40,430 nt of DNA from CALARM01 sp964431735 (GTDB lineage Bacteria; Vulcanimicrobiota; SpSt-956; JAKJGF01): assembly GCA_964431735.1 (NCBI GenBank), contig CAYSLJ010000054.1:1-40430 (forward strand), given 5' to 3'. The translations under genes were made by a program, and so were the position numbers. Position 1 is the first letter of the stretch. Each line of letters begins with the position of its first letter. Shown piece by piece: positions 1-8,573 of the stretch. The notes under the pieces were generated by a model. That model had not been told where the DNA came from, did not search any database, and was given only the letters and a program-made list of their open reading frames with translations.

Positions 1-26
1 ATGATGTAATTATTTTCAGACAGTTC

Positions 27-264
27 CTTAGTACCGCAACAGGTAAATTGGTACCAAAAAAAATATGACACTCACTCCTGTCCCTGGCCGGGCTCTGGAG
101 GAAAAGATATGCCGTAGTAAAAGAGAGTTATAAATTATATAGATGCAAAATATTAAACGTCTAAAAAACCAGTTTGTCACGCAACAGGATCATATATTTT
201 CCGGAAGAGTCCGGCCAGGGACAGGTTTTAATATGGGTACTAACTTATTTGGAGCGGTACTAAG
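27..264. repeat. Nested inverted-repeat element upstream of the window's first gene
   Basis: The gene-free stretch 1-310 holds a symmetrical element. An outer 11-nt pair (27-37 and 254-264, CTTAGTACCGC and its complement) encloses a longer imperfect pair (77-101 and 201-225, core CCTGTCCCTGGCCGG). The middle is AT-rich and has no open frame. The arrangement resembles a small non-autonomous mobile element or a REP-type element. No transposase is near. Nothing else is seen in 1-310 except the heptad inverted repeat at 266-312. Confidence 0.6.
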
Positions 265-265
265 C

Positions 266-312
266 AGTGAGTGGTGAAAGGAAATTTTGATATTTTCTAC
301 TCGCCACTCACT
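266..312. repeat. Inverted heptad repeat at the 3' end of the zinc-ribbon gene
   Basis: AGTGAGTGGTGAAA (266-279) faces TACTCGCCACTCACT (298-312). The right arm abuts the stop codon of the minus-strand gene that ends at 311: the last G of its TAG is the first base of a GTGAGTG unit on that strand. The pair could fold into a hairpin in the transcript and may act as a terminator, but it lacks a clear T tract. Confidence 0.6.
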
Positions 313-862
313 ATTTAATATTATCCATTATCATCGGCAATGTAGTTGCCGCCACTACGCCAAATACCATAAGAATGATATATATTATAAAAAGAAGAAC
401 CCATAAACCGTTCATTACTATACCAATCAGAGCAATATCATTGCCTTTCTGACGTCCTTCACTTCCGGAAATCTGCATTCTTCCTATTATACCGAGTATT
501 AAACCAAGTAAACTCAGCAAGGGAAATATTATAATACAGCCAGAGCCTAAAAATGGAACCCATGCTCCACAGCAGGCACATAAAGCAACTATACCAAGAA
601 CAAGGCTGGCTGAGGCCAGCGGGTTGGTGGAGACTTTCGTATAATTTGAAGAATCGTTATCTGAATACGGAGGTGTTTTTACTTCTTCCTGATGAGGAAT
701 ATCTTCAACACCTGTAAGGTCAGGTTTATCTGTTTTTTTAGAAGATGAGCCAAAATCCACTTTTATTGTCTCTTCATCCATTTGATATTCAAGATTTTCA
801 CCACATGATACACAGAATACACAGTCATCTGTATTTTCATGGCCACATTTCTGACAGAACAT
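311..862 (-). CDS. Zinc-ribbon plus DUF4190-type membrane protein
   Basis: The protein has about 183 aa. It opens with a zinc ribbon, CQKCGHEN followed about ten residues later by CVSCGENL (two CxxC pairs). An acidic, probably disordered linker follows (about residues 28-80). The C-terminal half is a hydrophobic hairpin with two membrane segments of the DUF4190 type: LASASLVLGIVAL, then LGLILGIIGRMQI, and a last segment before the C-terminus. I chose the ATG at 860-862 rather than an in-frame ATG 18 bp upstream because AAAGGAGGGG sits just before it. A promoter lies close upstream (895-922). Function is unknown; proteins with this architecture are often small membrane proteins whose ribbon faces the cytoplasm. 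Confidence 0.8.
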   Translation of the reverse strand: MFCQKCGHENTDDCVFCVSCGENLEYQMDEETIKVDFGSSSKKTDKPDLTGVEDIPHQEEVKTPPYSDNDSSNYTKVSTNPLASASLVLGIVALCACCGAWVPFLGSGCIIIFPLLSLLGLILGIIGRMQISGSEGRQKGNDIALIGIVMNGLWVLLFIIYIILMVFGVVAATTLPMIMDNIK

Positions 863-894
863 AATATCCCCTCCTTTCACAGGGAACTGATATA

Positions 895-922
895 ATTATA
901 AACTATTTAACATTTTTTTCAA
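895..922 (-). promoter_or_regulatory. Sigma-70-type promoter for the zinc-ribbon gene
   Basis: On the minus strand TTGAAA (922-917) and TATAAT (900-895) are 16 bp apart. The predicted transcript would begin near 888, giving a leader of about 25 nt that contains the GGAGG site. Confidence 0.55.
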
Positions 923-1002
923 GTTATTTTGATAAACTGCCTCCAGTTAATTTTCATCTAAAGCTTTATTTTACGCCATTAAAAATGAAAATTCCTGTAT
1001 AT

Positions 1003-1494
1003 TCAAGATATAGGTATATATTTAATCCATTTGGGATTTAAAGTGGCAAGGCTTATAAAATAAGTCGGTTTAAGACTGCCGGGAATTAATGACATACCTG
1101 CTTCTTCAGGGGTAAGATCACGTTTTTTATGATTACATTCAAGGCATGAAGTTACTGTATTCTCCCATGTATCTTTGCCTCCACGGCTCTTTGGAACTAT
1201 ATGATCTATAGTAATAGGACCGCTTACCCTGAGTAACTTATTACAATATCTGCATCTGTATCTGTCTCTTTTATAAATATTTGTTCTGCAGTATTTATAG
1301 GTTGTATAAGATACTCTATTGTAATATTTAAGTCTTATTACATCAGGAATCACATAATCTCTGTTTATTCCCTTTATCATATATTCGGAAGGCTCTATTA
1401 TATCGGCTTTATTCATAAATAATAATTTTATACTTTTTCTCCAGCCTATTACACCTGCAGGCATATAACTTGAATTTAACACAAGTACATTCAT
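1003..1494 (-). CDS. HNH endonuclease family protein
   Basis: The protein has about 163 aa. The N-terminal half (MNVLVLNSSYMPAG, then GWRKSIKLLFMNKADIIE) is typical of the widespread stand-alone HNH family found in many bacteria. The catalytic module lies in the second half: a CRYC zinc knuckle, the core TIDHIVPKSRGG with the DH pair, an Asn in ENTVTSC, and the second knuckle CLECNHKK. All expected metal-binding and catalytic positions are present. An upstream in-frame ATG at 1506 would add four residues; the inner ATG is preferred because an AGGA lies about 11 nt upstream. The role is uncertain: such HNH proteins are common housekeeping-like genes as well as defence or mobile-element parts. 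No partner gene supports either reading here. Confidence 0.85.
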   Translation of the reverse strand: MNVLVLNSSYMPAGVIGWRKSIKLLFMNKADIIEPSEYMIKGINRDYVIPDVIRLKYYNRVSYTTYKYCRTNIYKRDRYRCRYCNKLLRVSGPITIDHIVPKSRGGKDTWENTVTSCLECNHKKRDLTPEEAGMSLIPGSLKPTYFISLATLNPKWIKYIPIS

Positions 1495-1515
1495 AGCTAT
1501 TCCCATCCTGTAATA

Positions 1516-1541
1516 AATTTTAACGCGTTACACGAGGTAAT
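1516..1541. repeat. Collapsed heptad pair between two minus-strand genes
   Basis: The palindrome TAACGCGTTA (1521-1530) followed by CACGAGG is one GTAACGC unit fused to one GCGTTAC unit, in the short spacer between the PQQ gene's stop and the HNH gene's start. Confidence 0.5.
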
Positions 1542-1563
1542 GAAAATTCCTATACCTTATAAA

Positions 1564-4500
1564 TTATTCTCCAAAAACATAAATATATCCTGCATCTGAT
1601 ACTATATAAAGGAATTTTTCAGAAGATATATTTAAATAAATAGCTTTTCCATATTTTAACTTGAATGACCATTTTTTTATACCATGACTGTTAACGGCAT
1701 AAACCAGTCCTTTATCTGTAGAAAAATATACAGCACCGGACATATCGACAATGGGAGGAGTAACTATAGAGCCAGAGACTTTAAAAGTCCACTTCAATGT
1801 TCCATTTGATTTTATGGCATATAAAAGTCCTTTTTTACCTGATACATATACAGTATCCCTATCAAAAGCAGGAGAATATATTCCGCCTGTATTATAATTC
1901 CATAATACCTTTCCTTCTTTTATTGATATTAAATGACCTTCCCTGTTAATTAAAAATATACCCTTTGAAGAAACACATGGGGTAGTAACAGAATTTACAT
2001 TTAATTTCCATTTAAGATTACCTTTTTTATTTAAAGCATATACATAACCATTATCAGAAGTTATATAAATAAGACTGTCTTTTATTGAAGGAGAAGATTT
2101 TACAGGCTCGCCTGTATAAAAACTCCATTCCTTCTTTCCTTGCAGATTAAGACAATAAAGGTATCCGTCATCAGAACCGAAATAGATATAATTTCCGTCT
2201 ACAAGAGGTGAACTGTAAACGGTTCCTCCTGTTTTAAAACTCCATGAATAGACACCATTTTTGTTAATTGCAACAATCTGACCGTCTTCACATCCGAGAA
2301 AAATATTTTCATCTCTGTCTGTAACAGGATTATTTTTCACAGAAGAAGTAATAGGGAGAGACCATTTTACAGTTCCTCTGTATGTGAGAGCAAAAAGTTT
2401 ATTCGATGAAACTAAATATACATTCCCTGTTATAGCAGGATATGAGGAAGAGCCGGAAAAAGAGTAAAATTCTTCTAACAGTCCTGAAGGAGTTATTTTT
2501 TCCATACCGCTTTCCACAGATTTTCCTGTTTTCCTGTCAATAACGGAATAGACAAGAAACAGAGTGCCATCAGATGAAATACCAGGAGAATTAAAGATAG
2601 ATCCCCTTGATTTAAACTCTTCTATCTTATTCCCTGCCGGAGAAAGAACTGTTACTGAACCATCTTCGGAAGCAATATAAATATTATCATATCCGTCTCT
2701 TACATGAGCACAGGCAGGCTTTTTCATCTGAAATTCCCAGTTCAAATTGTCTCCAAGACAGAGTAATTTCCATGTATTAGTTCTGATATTGCCGGCAATT
2801 ACAGTAATATTTCCGTCTGAAAGGAAAACCGGCTCAAATTGTATATTTTCCCCTGCTACATTGCCATATAATTTCTTCTTCTTCCCGTCAGGTTTATATA
2901 AATATACTCCTTCTCTCGAAACAAGACAGATATTTCCATATCTATCCATAGAAGCAGATATAATATTACCTGATATACTTATTTTCTTTTTTATATTACC
3001 CTTTATCTTGAATAAATATCCGTTTCCTGCAGGCTGATATATATATCCGTCGGAACCGACAAGGGGTTTACTGCAAACAAGATCATCAAACTGAACCTGC
3101 CATTGCAGCATACCTTTACTGTTAAGGCAGTAAAGTTCATTTCCGCAGCAGGCATAAATCAGACCATTTTTTCCTATAGAAGGAGGATATTTAAAACTGT
3201 CGCCACAGGTAAAAGACCATTTCAATTTTCCGTCAGATCCGAGAGAAATAATCTTCTGATTCCATGTAGTAAAATATATACTGCCGGAAGCATCGGCAAC
3301 AGTACGACTTGCCCTGGTATTCCCTATTCCGTCAAAAATCCATCTTACATTTCCGTTTCCGTCGAGAGAATAAATCTTTGAAGGCTCGTCTCTTTCCCCT
3401 GTACCTACATATATATTACCATCATCTGTTATAAGAGGAGACGTAACAGGAACATCTTCGAGTCTCTGAGTCCACTTTAATGATGGTACAGAAGGGCCGT
3501 TAAAAGAACTTTTCCAGTTTCTTTCACTGTTCTGACAGTAAAGATTACCTGTCACAGGAGGGACGGTTTCAGACGGAACAGGCGTAACAGAAACCTGTCT
3601 GTCACCAGAATGAACTGCGTAAACGTATCCGTCAAGGGAAGAAAAATAAAGATCTTCTTTATCGCCTATTGCAGGAGATGACTCTATAGCATCACCTGCC
3701 TGAAGAGTCCATAATATTTCACCTGTTCTGTTGAATGCATAAAATTTCCCATCATAAGATCCTGTGTAAACATTTCCTTCCCCGTCTATTGCAGGAGAAC
3801 TTCTTATTATATCGGAAGTCCGGTGGGACCAGTTTATATTCCCTATTGAATCAAGGGAGTAAATTTTACCGTCATAACATGTGATAAATATAGAACCTTC
3901 TCCGCTTATAGAAGCAGAAGCACTCATCATAGCATCAAGAGCTACAGACCATTTCTTATTTTTTTCGAAAATCGCCATAAACTCATATTTTTCATCAGAA
4001 GCTTCTGCTATATAAATGACATCCCCTTCCCTGAGAGAAGGTTTTGACGTGGCCTTTTTTCCTGTATGATATTTCACCGTTCCATCAGGGGTTATGGCAG
4101 AAATTCCGCAATCACTGAGATAGACGGTCCCATTTTTACCTGTCACAACAGAAGCCTCTTTATCTTCAGTTTTTATTCTCCATATTTCCTTACCTTCCTG
4201 AGACAGGGAGTAAAGATTGCCTGATTTTTTTCCGTAAACTGTAAAATATATAATTCCTTCATTATTAATAGATACGGATGATGTGGCTGTTATATGTTTC
4301 TCTTCTGTCTTAAATTTCCATACTTCTGTGCCGTCAGAATTCAGGGCGTAGAAAAAACCATCAAAGGAGGTAAAATAGATAATTCCTTTTCGTGTTACAG
4401 CGGCAGAAGCTCTGATTTTACTGCCTGTTTTGAATTTCCATTTGAGAGTTCCGTCACGGTTTATGGCATAAAAATTACAGTCATCTGACCCGATATATAT

Positions 4501-4824
4501 CACTCCGTCAGTATCTATAACAGGTGATGAGTAAACAGGTCCACCGGTTTTAAAGATCCATTTAAGATTTTCTTTTGATGGCCCCAGATTATTTGTAAAT
4601 CCTGTATGAGCTGAATCATGTGAGAATAGAGGCCACGAGGATTCTGCCGGAGAATAAAGATTTTCACTGACAACTGATTGAGTGGGAGAATAAGCAGGTG
4701 AAGGAGTGGCCATATTTTTCTTAATATTACAGCTTTCCTGAAATAAAACAGATACTGCTATAATAATCAAAAAAAGCAAGGTATTTATAAAAGACATCAA
4801 AAGCTTTAGATTTCTTTTCAACAT
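1564..4824 (-). CDS. Large exported PQQ-like beta-propeller protein
   Basis: The 1086-aa protein begins with a basic stretch and a long hydrophobic segment (about residues 12-30), followed by QESCNIKK. A cysteine in that position suggests a lipoprotein, but the lipobox is not canonical. The rest is made of PQQ/quinoprotein-type blades of about 40 residues with the pattern SSPxxDxxGxIYxGSxDGxxYALNxxGxLKWxFKTG, repeated more than 20 times. The protein looks like two or more propeller modules: a Pro/Thr-rich linker (VTPVPSETVPPVTGNLY, near residue 430) is followed by a second copy of the module start seen near residue 55. No enzymatic residues are evident, so a structural, binding or adhesion role is more likely than a dehydrogenase. 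The start has no Shine-Dalgarno site and lies next to a heptad array (4838-4858). Confidence 0.85.
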   Translation of the reverse strand: MLKRNLKLLMSFINTLLFLIIIAVSVLFQESCNIKKNMATPSPAYSPTQSVVSENLYSPAESSWPLFSHDSAHTGFTNNLGPSKENLKWIFKTGGPVYSSPVIDTDGVIYIGSDDCNFYAINRDGTLKWKFKTGSKIRASAAVTRKGIIYFTSFDGFFYALNSDGTEVWKFKTEEKHITATSSVSINNEGIIYFTVYGKKSGNLYSLSQEGKEIWRIKTEDKEASVVTGKNGTVYLSDCGISAITPDGTVKYHTGKKATSKPSLREGDVIYIAEASDEKYEFMAIFEKNKKWSVALDAMMSASASISGEGSIFITCYDGKIYSLDSIGNINWSHRTSDIIRSSPAIDGEGNVYTGSYDGKFYAFNRTGEILWTLQAGDAIESSPAIGDKEDLYFSSLDGYVYAVHSGDRQVSVTPVPSETVPPVTGNLYCQNSERNWKSSFNGPSVPSLKWTQRLEDVPVTSPLITDDGNIYVGTGERDEPSKIYSLDGNGNVRWIFDGIGNTRASRTVADASGSIYFTTWNQKIISLGSDGKLKWSFTCGDSFKYPPSIGKNGLIYACCGNELYCLNSKGMLQWQVQFDDLVCSKPLVGSDGYIYQPAGNGYLFKIKGNIKKKISISGNIISASMDRYGNICLVSREGVYLYKPDGKKKKLYGNVAGENIQFEPVFLSDGNITVIAGNIRTNTWKLLCLGDNLNWEFQMKKPACAHVRDGYDNIYIASEDGSVTVLSPAGNKIEEFKSRGSIFNSPGISSDGTLFLVYSVIDRKTGKSVESGMEKITPSGLLEEFYSFSGSSSYPAITGNVYLVSSNKLFALTYRGTVKWSLPITSSVKNNPVTDRDENIFLGCEDGQIVAINKNGVYSWSFKTGGTVYSSPLVDGNYIYFGSDDGYLYCLNLQGKKEWSFYTGEPVKSSPSIKDSLIYITSDNGYVYALNKKGNLKWKLNVNSVTTPCVSSKGIFLINREGHLISIKEGKVLWNYNTGGIYSPAFDRDTVYVSGKKGLLYAIKSNGTLKWTFKVSGSIVTPPIVDMSGAVYFSTDKGLVYAVNSHGIKKWSFKLKYGKAIYLNISSEKFLYIVSDAGYIYVFGE

Positions 4825-4837
4825 ATGGTTATTTATC

Positions 4838-4858
4838 GTGACCCGTCACGGGTGACAC
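4838..4858. repeat. Three-unit heptad array before the PQQ gene start
   Basis: GTGACCC, GTCACGG and GTGACAC follow each other in perfect 7-bp phase, 14 bp upstream of the minus-strand start codon at 4824. The middle unit is inverted, so the array is nearly palindromic. Confidence 0.6.
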
Positions 4859-4969
4859 AAGGATTATCGAGAAATGAAATTAACTGCAACCATTGCAGAA
4901 TAAGTAATATTCTCTCAAACAGTATGTAATCCTTCATTTTACAGTCAATTTCGTATAAATCATATTTCC

Positions 4970-5207
4970 AAGGGGTTGTCAAGAAATAACCTCATCATAT
5001 TTACAGTCTATATCGTGACGCGTAACGCGTAACGCGTGACGCGAGGATGATAACCATTCTAATAATTTGCCATGGTTATTTTCTTACAGTCTCTAAGGGG
5101 TTGTCAAGAAATAACCCAATCATATTTACGTCTATATCGTGACGCGTAACGCGAGGATGATAACCGTTCTAACAATTTGCCAGAGTTATTTTCTTACAGT
5201 CCCTAAT
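4970..5207. repeat. Tandem duplication of a 125-bp repeat with embedded heptads
   Basis: Copy 1 starts at 4970 and copy 2 at 5095, both with AAGGGGTTGTCAAGAAATAAC. Each has ATCGTGACGC heptads, then GCGAGGATGATAACC, and ends with TTATTTTCTTACAGT. Copy 1 has four heptads (5015-5042) and copy 2 has two (5139-5152), which accounts for the 14-bp difference in length. A third, shorter copy lies at 22780-22862; 34 nt (5174-5207 and 22829-22862) are identical. Apart from this and the promoter at 5261-5325, the spacer 4825-5395 holds AT-rich sequence without genes. Confidence 0.85.
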
Positions 5208-5260
5208 TGGTAAGAAAAATCCCTTACTCATTTTTTATTACATGAAAAATTTGAAAAAAT

Positions 5261-5325
5261 GTTAACAATTCTGTAACATATTATTTTTAAATTATATTGT
5301 AATTTTATCTGAAAGAAAATATAAT
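5261..5325 (+). promoter_or_regulatory. Promoter module of the first clostripain-family gene
   Basis: An operator-like box (5261-5278, GTTAACAATTCTGTAACA) lies 18 bp upstream of TTGTAA (5297-5302), which is 17 bp from TATAAT (5320-5325). The same three parts recur before the next two genes. The box is an imperfect inverted repeat (GTTAACA against TGTAAC). The expected leader is about 64 nt and ends in TAGGAGG, 8 nt before the ATG. Confidence 0.8.
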
Positions 5326-5395
5326 ATTTTTAGTAAAGAAAGAAAAATAAAGAAATTTATATTATATAATAAAAAAAATTTAGGAGGTATTATTA

Positions 5396-6835
5396 ATGGA
5401 CATTAACAGAATAGGTTTCACACCACAGTTAACAGCAGGTGCAGCAGCAAGACCAAAAAAAGAAGCAGAGGAAACACCCGGTGACATGGTTCAACTCGGT
5501 TCAGGGAAAGTAGATGAAGGAGTACAGAAAAAATGGCTCTTCATGAATTTTATTGCAGGAGACTGTAACTTAAAAAAATTCCAGGAAAGAAATATTGACA
5601 ACCAGGAAAAAATCGGTTCTGATTCAAATACTCATATTGTTGCCATGATGGATGTAGGCCCAAGTGGAAGTCAACTTCAGGGAAAATGGACTGGAGCAAG
5701 AACCTTTTATGTAACAAAAGATATGACACCGGATTATGTTAAATCTCCTGTTATAGCAGAACATGGAAATAATGTTGACATGTCTGATCCTGCAGTTTTA
5801 ACAAAATTCATTGTAGATACTATGAATAAATTTCCTGCAGAACATACAGCACTTATACTCAATAATCATGGTGGCGGACTCGTAGGTGCAATGTCTGATG
5901 ATACTGATGGCGATATTATGTCCATACCAAACCTCCATAAAGCATTTTCAGATGCAGAAAAAATTACAGGTAAAAAATTAGATATTATAGGTTTTGATGC
6001 CTGTCTTATGGCAGAAACAGAACCTGCATACGAATTTAGAAATGATGCCAAAATATTACTTGCTTCAGAAGAAACTGAAGGCGGCCCCGGATGGATTTAT
6101 AATGAAATGTTAGGTAAAGGTAAAGAAGCAGCAGCTATGTCAATGACAGGCGCCATACAGCAACTTCAGGAAGCTTTAGGCCAGAGAATAACAGTATCTC
6201 CTGAAGAATTTGCGAAAGTAGTTGTCAAACAGAACGAAGCACATCAGAGAGACATTCCTACCTTCTCGGCAACTGATTTAACAAAAATGGATGCCCTTGC
6301 AAAATCGGTAAATACATTAGCCCAGACCATTATTGCATCAGATGAAAAATCTGCCATAAAAACAGCCTTCAAACAGGGTGATAAATACGGCGGAGGTTAC
6401 AACCCGTACAAGGATCTCAGAGATCTGCACAATCTGGCTGACAATGTTGGCAAATCAGTAAAAGATCCTGCAGTAAAAGAAGCAGCAGCCAACGTTAAAA
6501 AAGCTTTCAAAGATGCCATAATTGAGAATGAACACAGTCCAAAATATCCGAATTCCGAAGGTCTGACCATATATGCTCCTACCACTGCAGGAAATGGTCC
6601 CGGCTACAAATACGGTGATATGGCTTTTGCCAGGGATACAAGCTGGGGAGATGCTCTTAAAGAAATAGGCAGAGCATCAGGAGGAAGCAGCTATGTTGAC
6701 GATGGTAACGGTTCTATATGGAATGATGGCAGCGGTACTATATGGGATGGTGCCGACTTCTCAGCTGCACCATCTGATACACCTGAATTTCTGCCAGATG
6801 GTTCGCCATTCCCTGTGCGTAAAAACAAAGAGTAA
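5396..6835 (+). CDS. Clostripain-family (C11) cysteine peptidase, paralogue 1
   Basis: The 479-aa protein belongs to peptidase family C11. The catalytic His is in NNHGGG (H158) and the catalytic Cys in GFDACLM (C203), 45 residues apart as expected for the family. The Asp of FDAC is the position linked in characterised members to preference for basic P1 residues. LLASEETEGGPGW follows, as is typical. There is no signal peptide: the protein begins MDINRIGFTPQL, then a hydrophilic, disordered stretch ending VQLGSGK, and the peptidase fold starts at KKWLFMNFI (about residue 48). The C-terminus has an Asp/Gly/Ser-rich linker and ends in LPDGSPFPVRKNKE. These ends recur in the two downstream paralogues and may be sorting signals. 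The gene has its own promoter and terminator. Confidence 0.93.
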   Translation: MDINRIGFTPQLTAGAAARPKKEAEETPGDMVQLGSGKVDEGVQKKWLFMNFIAGDCNLKKFQERNIDNQEKIGSDSNTHIVAMMDVGPSGSQLQGKWTGARTFYVTKDMTPDYVKSPVIAEHGNNVDMSDPAVLTKFIVDTMNKFPAEHTALILNNHGGGLVGAMSDDTDGDIMSIPNLHKAFSDAEKITGKKLDIIGFDACLMAETEPAYEFRNDAKILLASEETEGGPGWIYNEMLGKGKEAAAMSMTGAIQQLQEALGQRITVSPEEFAKVVVKQNEAHQRDIPTFSATDLTKMDALAKSVNTLAQTIIASDEKSAIKTAFKQGDKYGGGYNPYKDLRDLHNLADNVGKSVKDPAVKEAAANVKKAFKDAIIENEHSPKYPNSEGLTIYAPTTAGNGPGYKYGDMAFARDTSWGDALKEIGRASGGSSYVDDGNGSIWNDGSGTIWDGADFSAAPSDTPEFLPDGSPFPVRKNKE

Positions 6836-6844
6836 TTTTTAATA

Positions 6845-6883
6845 AAAAAAGCAGGGCTGTCTCTAACAGCCCTGTTTTTTTTG
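6845..6883 (+). terminator. Rho-independent terminator after paralogue 1
   Basis: CAGGGCTGT (6852-6860) pairs with ACAGCCCTG (6866-6874) around a 5-nt loop. The stem is preceded by an A run and followed by eight T. It separates the first clostripain-type gene from the promoter of the second. Confidence 0.93.
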
Positions 6884-6890
6884 TCATAAA

Positions 6891-6955
6891 GTTAACAAAT
6901 CTGTAACAAATATTTCAAGAAACCATCTTGTAATAAATTACAAAATCTATATAAT
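6891..6955 (+). promoter_or_regulatory. Promoter module of the second clostripain-family gene
   Basis: The box GTTAACAAATCTGTAACA (6891-6908) is 19 bp upstream of TTGTAA (6928-6933); TATAAT (6950-6955) follows after 16 bp. The distance from box to TATAAT is 41 bp, exactly as in the first module. Confidence 0.8.
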
Positions 6956-7013
6956 GAACAATAGATAAATAGAAATAATGTTCCAGTGGCAACAAGCTTA
7001 AGGAGGTAATAAA

Positions 7014-8441
7014 ATGGAAATTAACAGACTTAACAGTTTCACACACCTTACCGGCGGAACAGGTCAGATAAAACAAAAAGAAACAGAACAGAAGGTATCA
7101 GATCAGGTAGATATTGGCAGCCATAAAGGGGATGTTCCTGAAGGAGTCCACAAGAAATGGCTTTTTATGAATTATATAGGCGGAGATTGCAATCTGAAAG
7201 AATTTCAGGCTCTTAATATTGACAACCAGGAACTGGCAGGTTCTGATAAAAATACTCATATTATAGCCATGATGGATGTAGGCCCCACTGGAAGAGGAGA
7301 GGTTCCGGAAGAAGATAAAGCAAAACCGTCTGCTATTGACTGGAAAGGCGGAAAAACCTTTTATGTAACAAAAGACAGTGCGGAAGGAAAAATCAATTCC
7401 CCTGTTATAGCAGATCATGGATTAAATGTTGATATGTCATCTCCTGCAACCCTTACAAAATTCATTGTAGATAGTATGACAAAGTTTCCATCAGATCATG
7501 CAGCTCTTGTATTGAATGATCACGGCGGAGGATGGACAGGTGCCATATCGGATGATACAAACGGCGGAATGTTCACTATGCCTCAGATAAAACAGGCTCT
7601 TGCAGATGCAGAAAAAATTACCGGTAAGAAAATTGACATACTCGGTTTTGACTGCTGTCTTATGGCTGATGTTCAGGCAGCCTATGAATTTAAAGATAAT
7701 GCGAATATACTCCTTGCTTCACAGGAAACAGAAAACGGTCCCGGATGGACATATTCACCTATGTTGAGCGGAAGTAAAGGAGATGCACTGCAAAAATTAC
7801 AGGAAGCTATGACAAAGAGAATCGATGTATCTCCTGAAGAGTTTGCTAAACTCGTTGTAAAGATAAATGAAGAACACCAGAAAGATATTCCAACATTCTC
7901 TGCCACAGATCTGACAAAAGTGGGAGATCTTACAAAAGCCACTGACACATTGGCCCAGGCAATTCTAAAAACAGATGAAAAAGCTGAAGTAAAGAAAGCC
8001 ATAATGCAGGCTGAAAATTACGGAGGCGGATGGGCACCATATAAAGACATGAGAGATCTCGATCATATGGCAGGCCTTATTGAAAAGGCAGTAAAAGATC
8101 CTGCTCTGAAAGAAGCCGCTCTGGGAGTAAAAAAGGCTCTCTCTGAAGCTATTATAGCAAATGAAGCATCACCAGAATATCCAAATTCAAAAGGATTACA
8201 TATATATGGTGAAATGAAATCAGACGGACTCGGAGCAGATTACAAAGAACTTCAGTTTGCCAGGGATACACAGTGGGATGAAGCTATGGATTCCCTTGGA
8301 AAAGTACAGGTTCCCGGCGGCAGTGGCGAAAACTATGGCGGAGGAGAAGACTGGGAAAATATGACAATGACTGATCTCCATGCAAACCCGCCTGTTCCTG
8401 TATGGCCTGACGGTTCACCCAAACCAATCAGAAAACAGTAA
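7014..8441 (+). CDS. Clostripain-family (C11) cysteine peptidase, paralogue 2
   Basis: The 475-aa protein is clearly homologous to its two neighbours along its whole length. The catalytic His is in NDHGGGW (H170) and the Cys in GFDCCLM (C215); the extra Cys just before it replaces the usual Ala. It has no signal peptide and opens MEINRLNSFTHL, with a hydrophilic leader ending VDIGSHK. A short insertion after DVGPTGR (GEVPEEDKAKPSAID) is absent from paralogue 1. The C-terminus is PVWPDGSPKPIRKQ, the same DGSP tail. The start is fixed by AAGGAGG 7 nt upstream. No terminator follows; the promoter box of the third gene starts 11 bp after the stop codon. Confidence 0.93.
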   Translation: MEINRLNSFTHLTGGTGQIKQKETEQKVSDQVDIGSHKGDVPEGVHKKWLFMNYIGGDCNLKEFQALNIDNQELAGSDKNTHIIAMMDVGPTGRGEVPEEDKAKPSAIDWKGGKTFYVTKDSAEGKINSPVIADHGLNVDMSSPATLTKFIVDSMTKFPSDHAALVLNDHGGGWTGAISDDTNGGMFTMPQIKQALADAEKITGKKIDILGFDCCLMADVQAAYEFKDNANILLASQETENGPGWTYSPMLSGSKGDALQKLQEAMTKRIDVSPEEFAKLVVKINEEHQKDIPTFSATDLTKVGDLTKATDTLAQAILKTDEKAEVKKAIMQAENYGGGWAPYKDMRDLDHMAGLIEKAVKDPALKEAALGVKKALSEAIIANEASPEYPNSKGLHIYGEMKSDGLGADYKELQFARDTQWDEAMDSLGKVQVPGGSGENYGGGEDWENMTMTDLHANPPVPVWPDGSPKPIRKQ

Positions 8442-8451
8442 TAAATAAAAA

Positions 8452-8506
8452 GTTAACATTTCTGTAACATAATTCTATTGTAATAACAGGTAAGACTTAT
8501 TATAAT
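8452..8506 (+). promoter_or_regulatory. Promoter module of the third clostripain-family gene
   Basis: The box GTTAACATTTCTGTAACA (8452-8469) is only 8 bp upstream of TTGTAA (8478-8483), which is 17 bp from TATAAT (8501-8506). The box-to-TATAAT distance is 31 bp, one helical turn (10 bp) less than in the other two copies. Confidence 0.8.
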
Positions 8507-8573
8507 AAAAGAAGTTAAAAGAGGTCAGAATTTGCGTAAAGCAATTAAAATATTATAACAGGAGGTAAAATTA

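Noticed and set aside
1003..1494. HNH gene as part of a mobile intron or phage
   Set aside because: No reverse transcriptase, intron structure or phage gene surrounds it, and the family is common as a chromosomal stand-alone gene.
2747..4488. Open frames on the plus strand opposite the PQQ gene
   Set aside because: They have no ribosome sites or domain sense and follow the codon pattern of the long minus-strand gene, which has clear PQQ repeats.
5015..5152. Repeats spaced like a CRISPR array
   Set aside because: Units are 7 bp and contiguous without unique spacers, and there is no cas gene.
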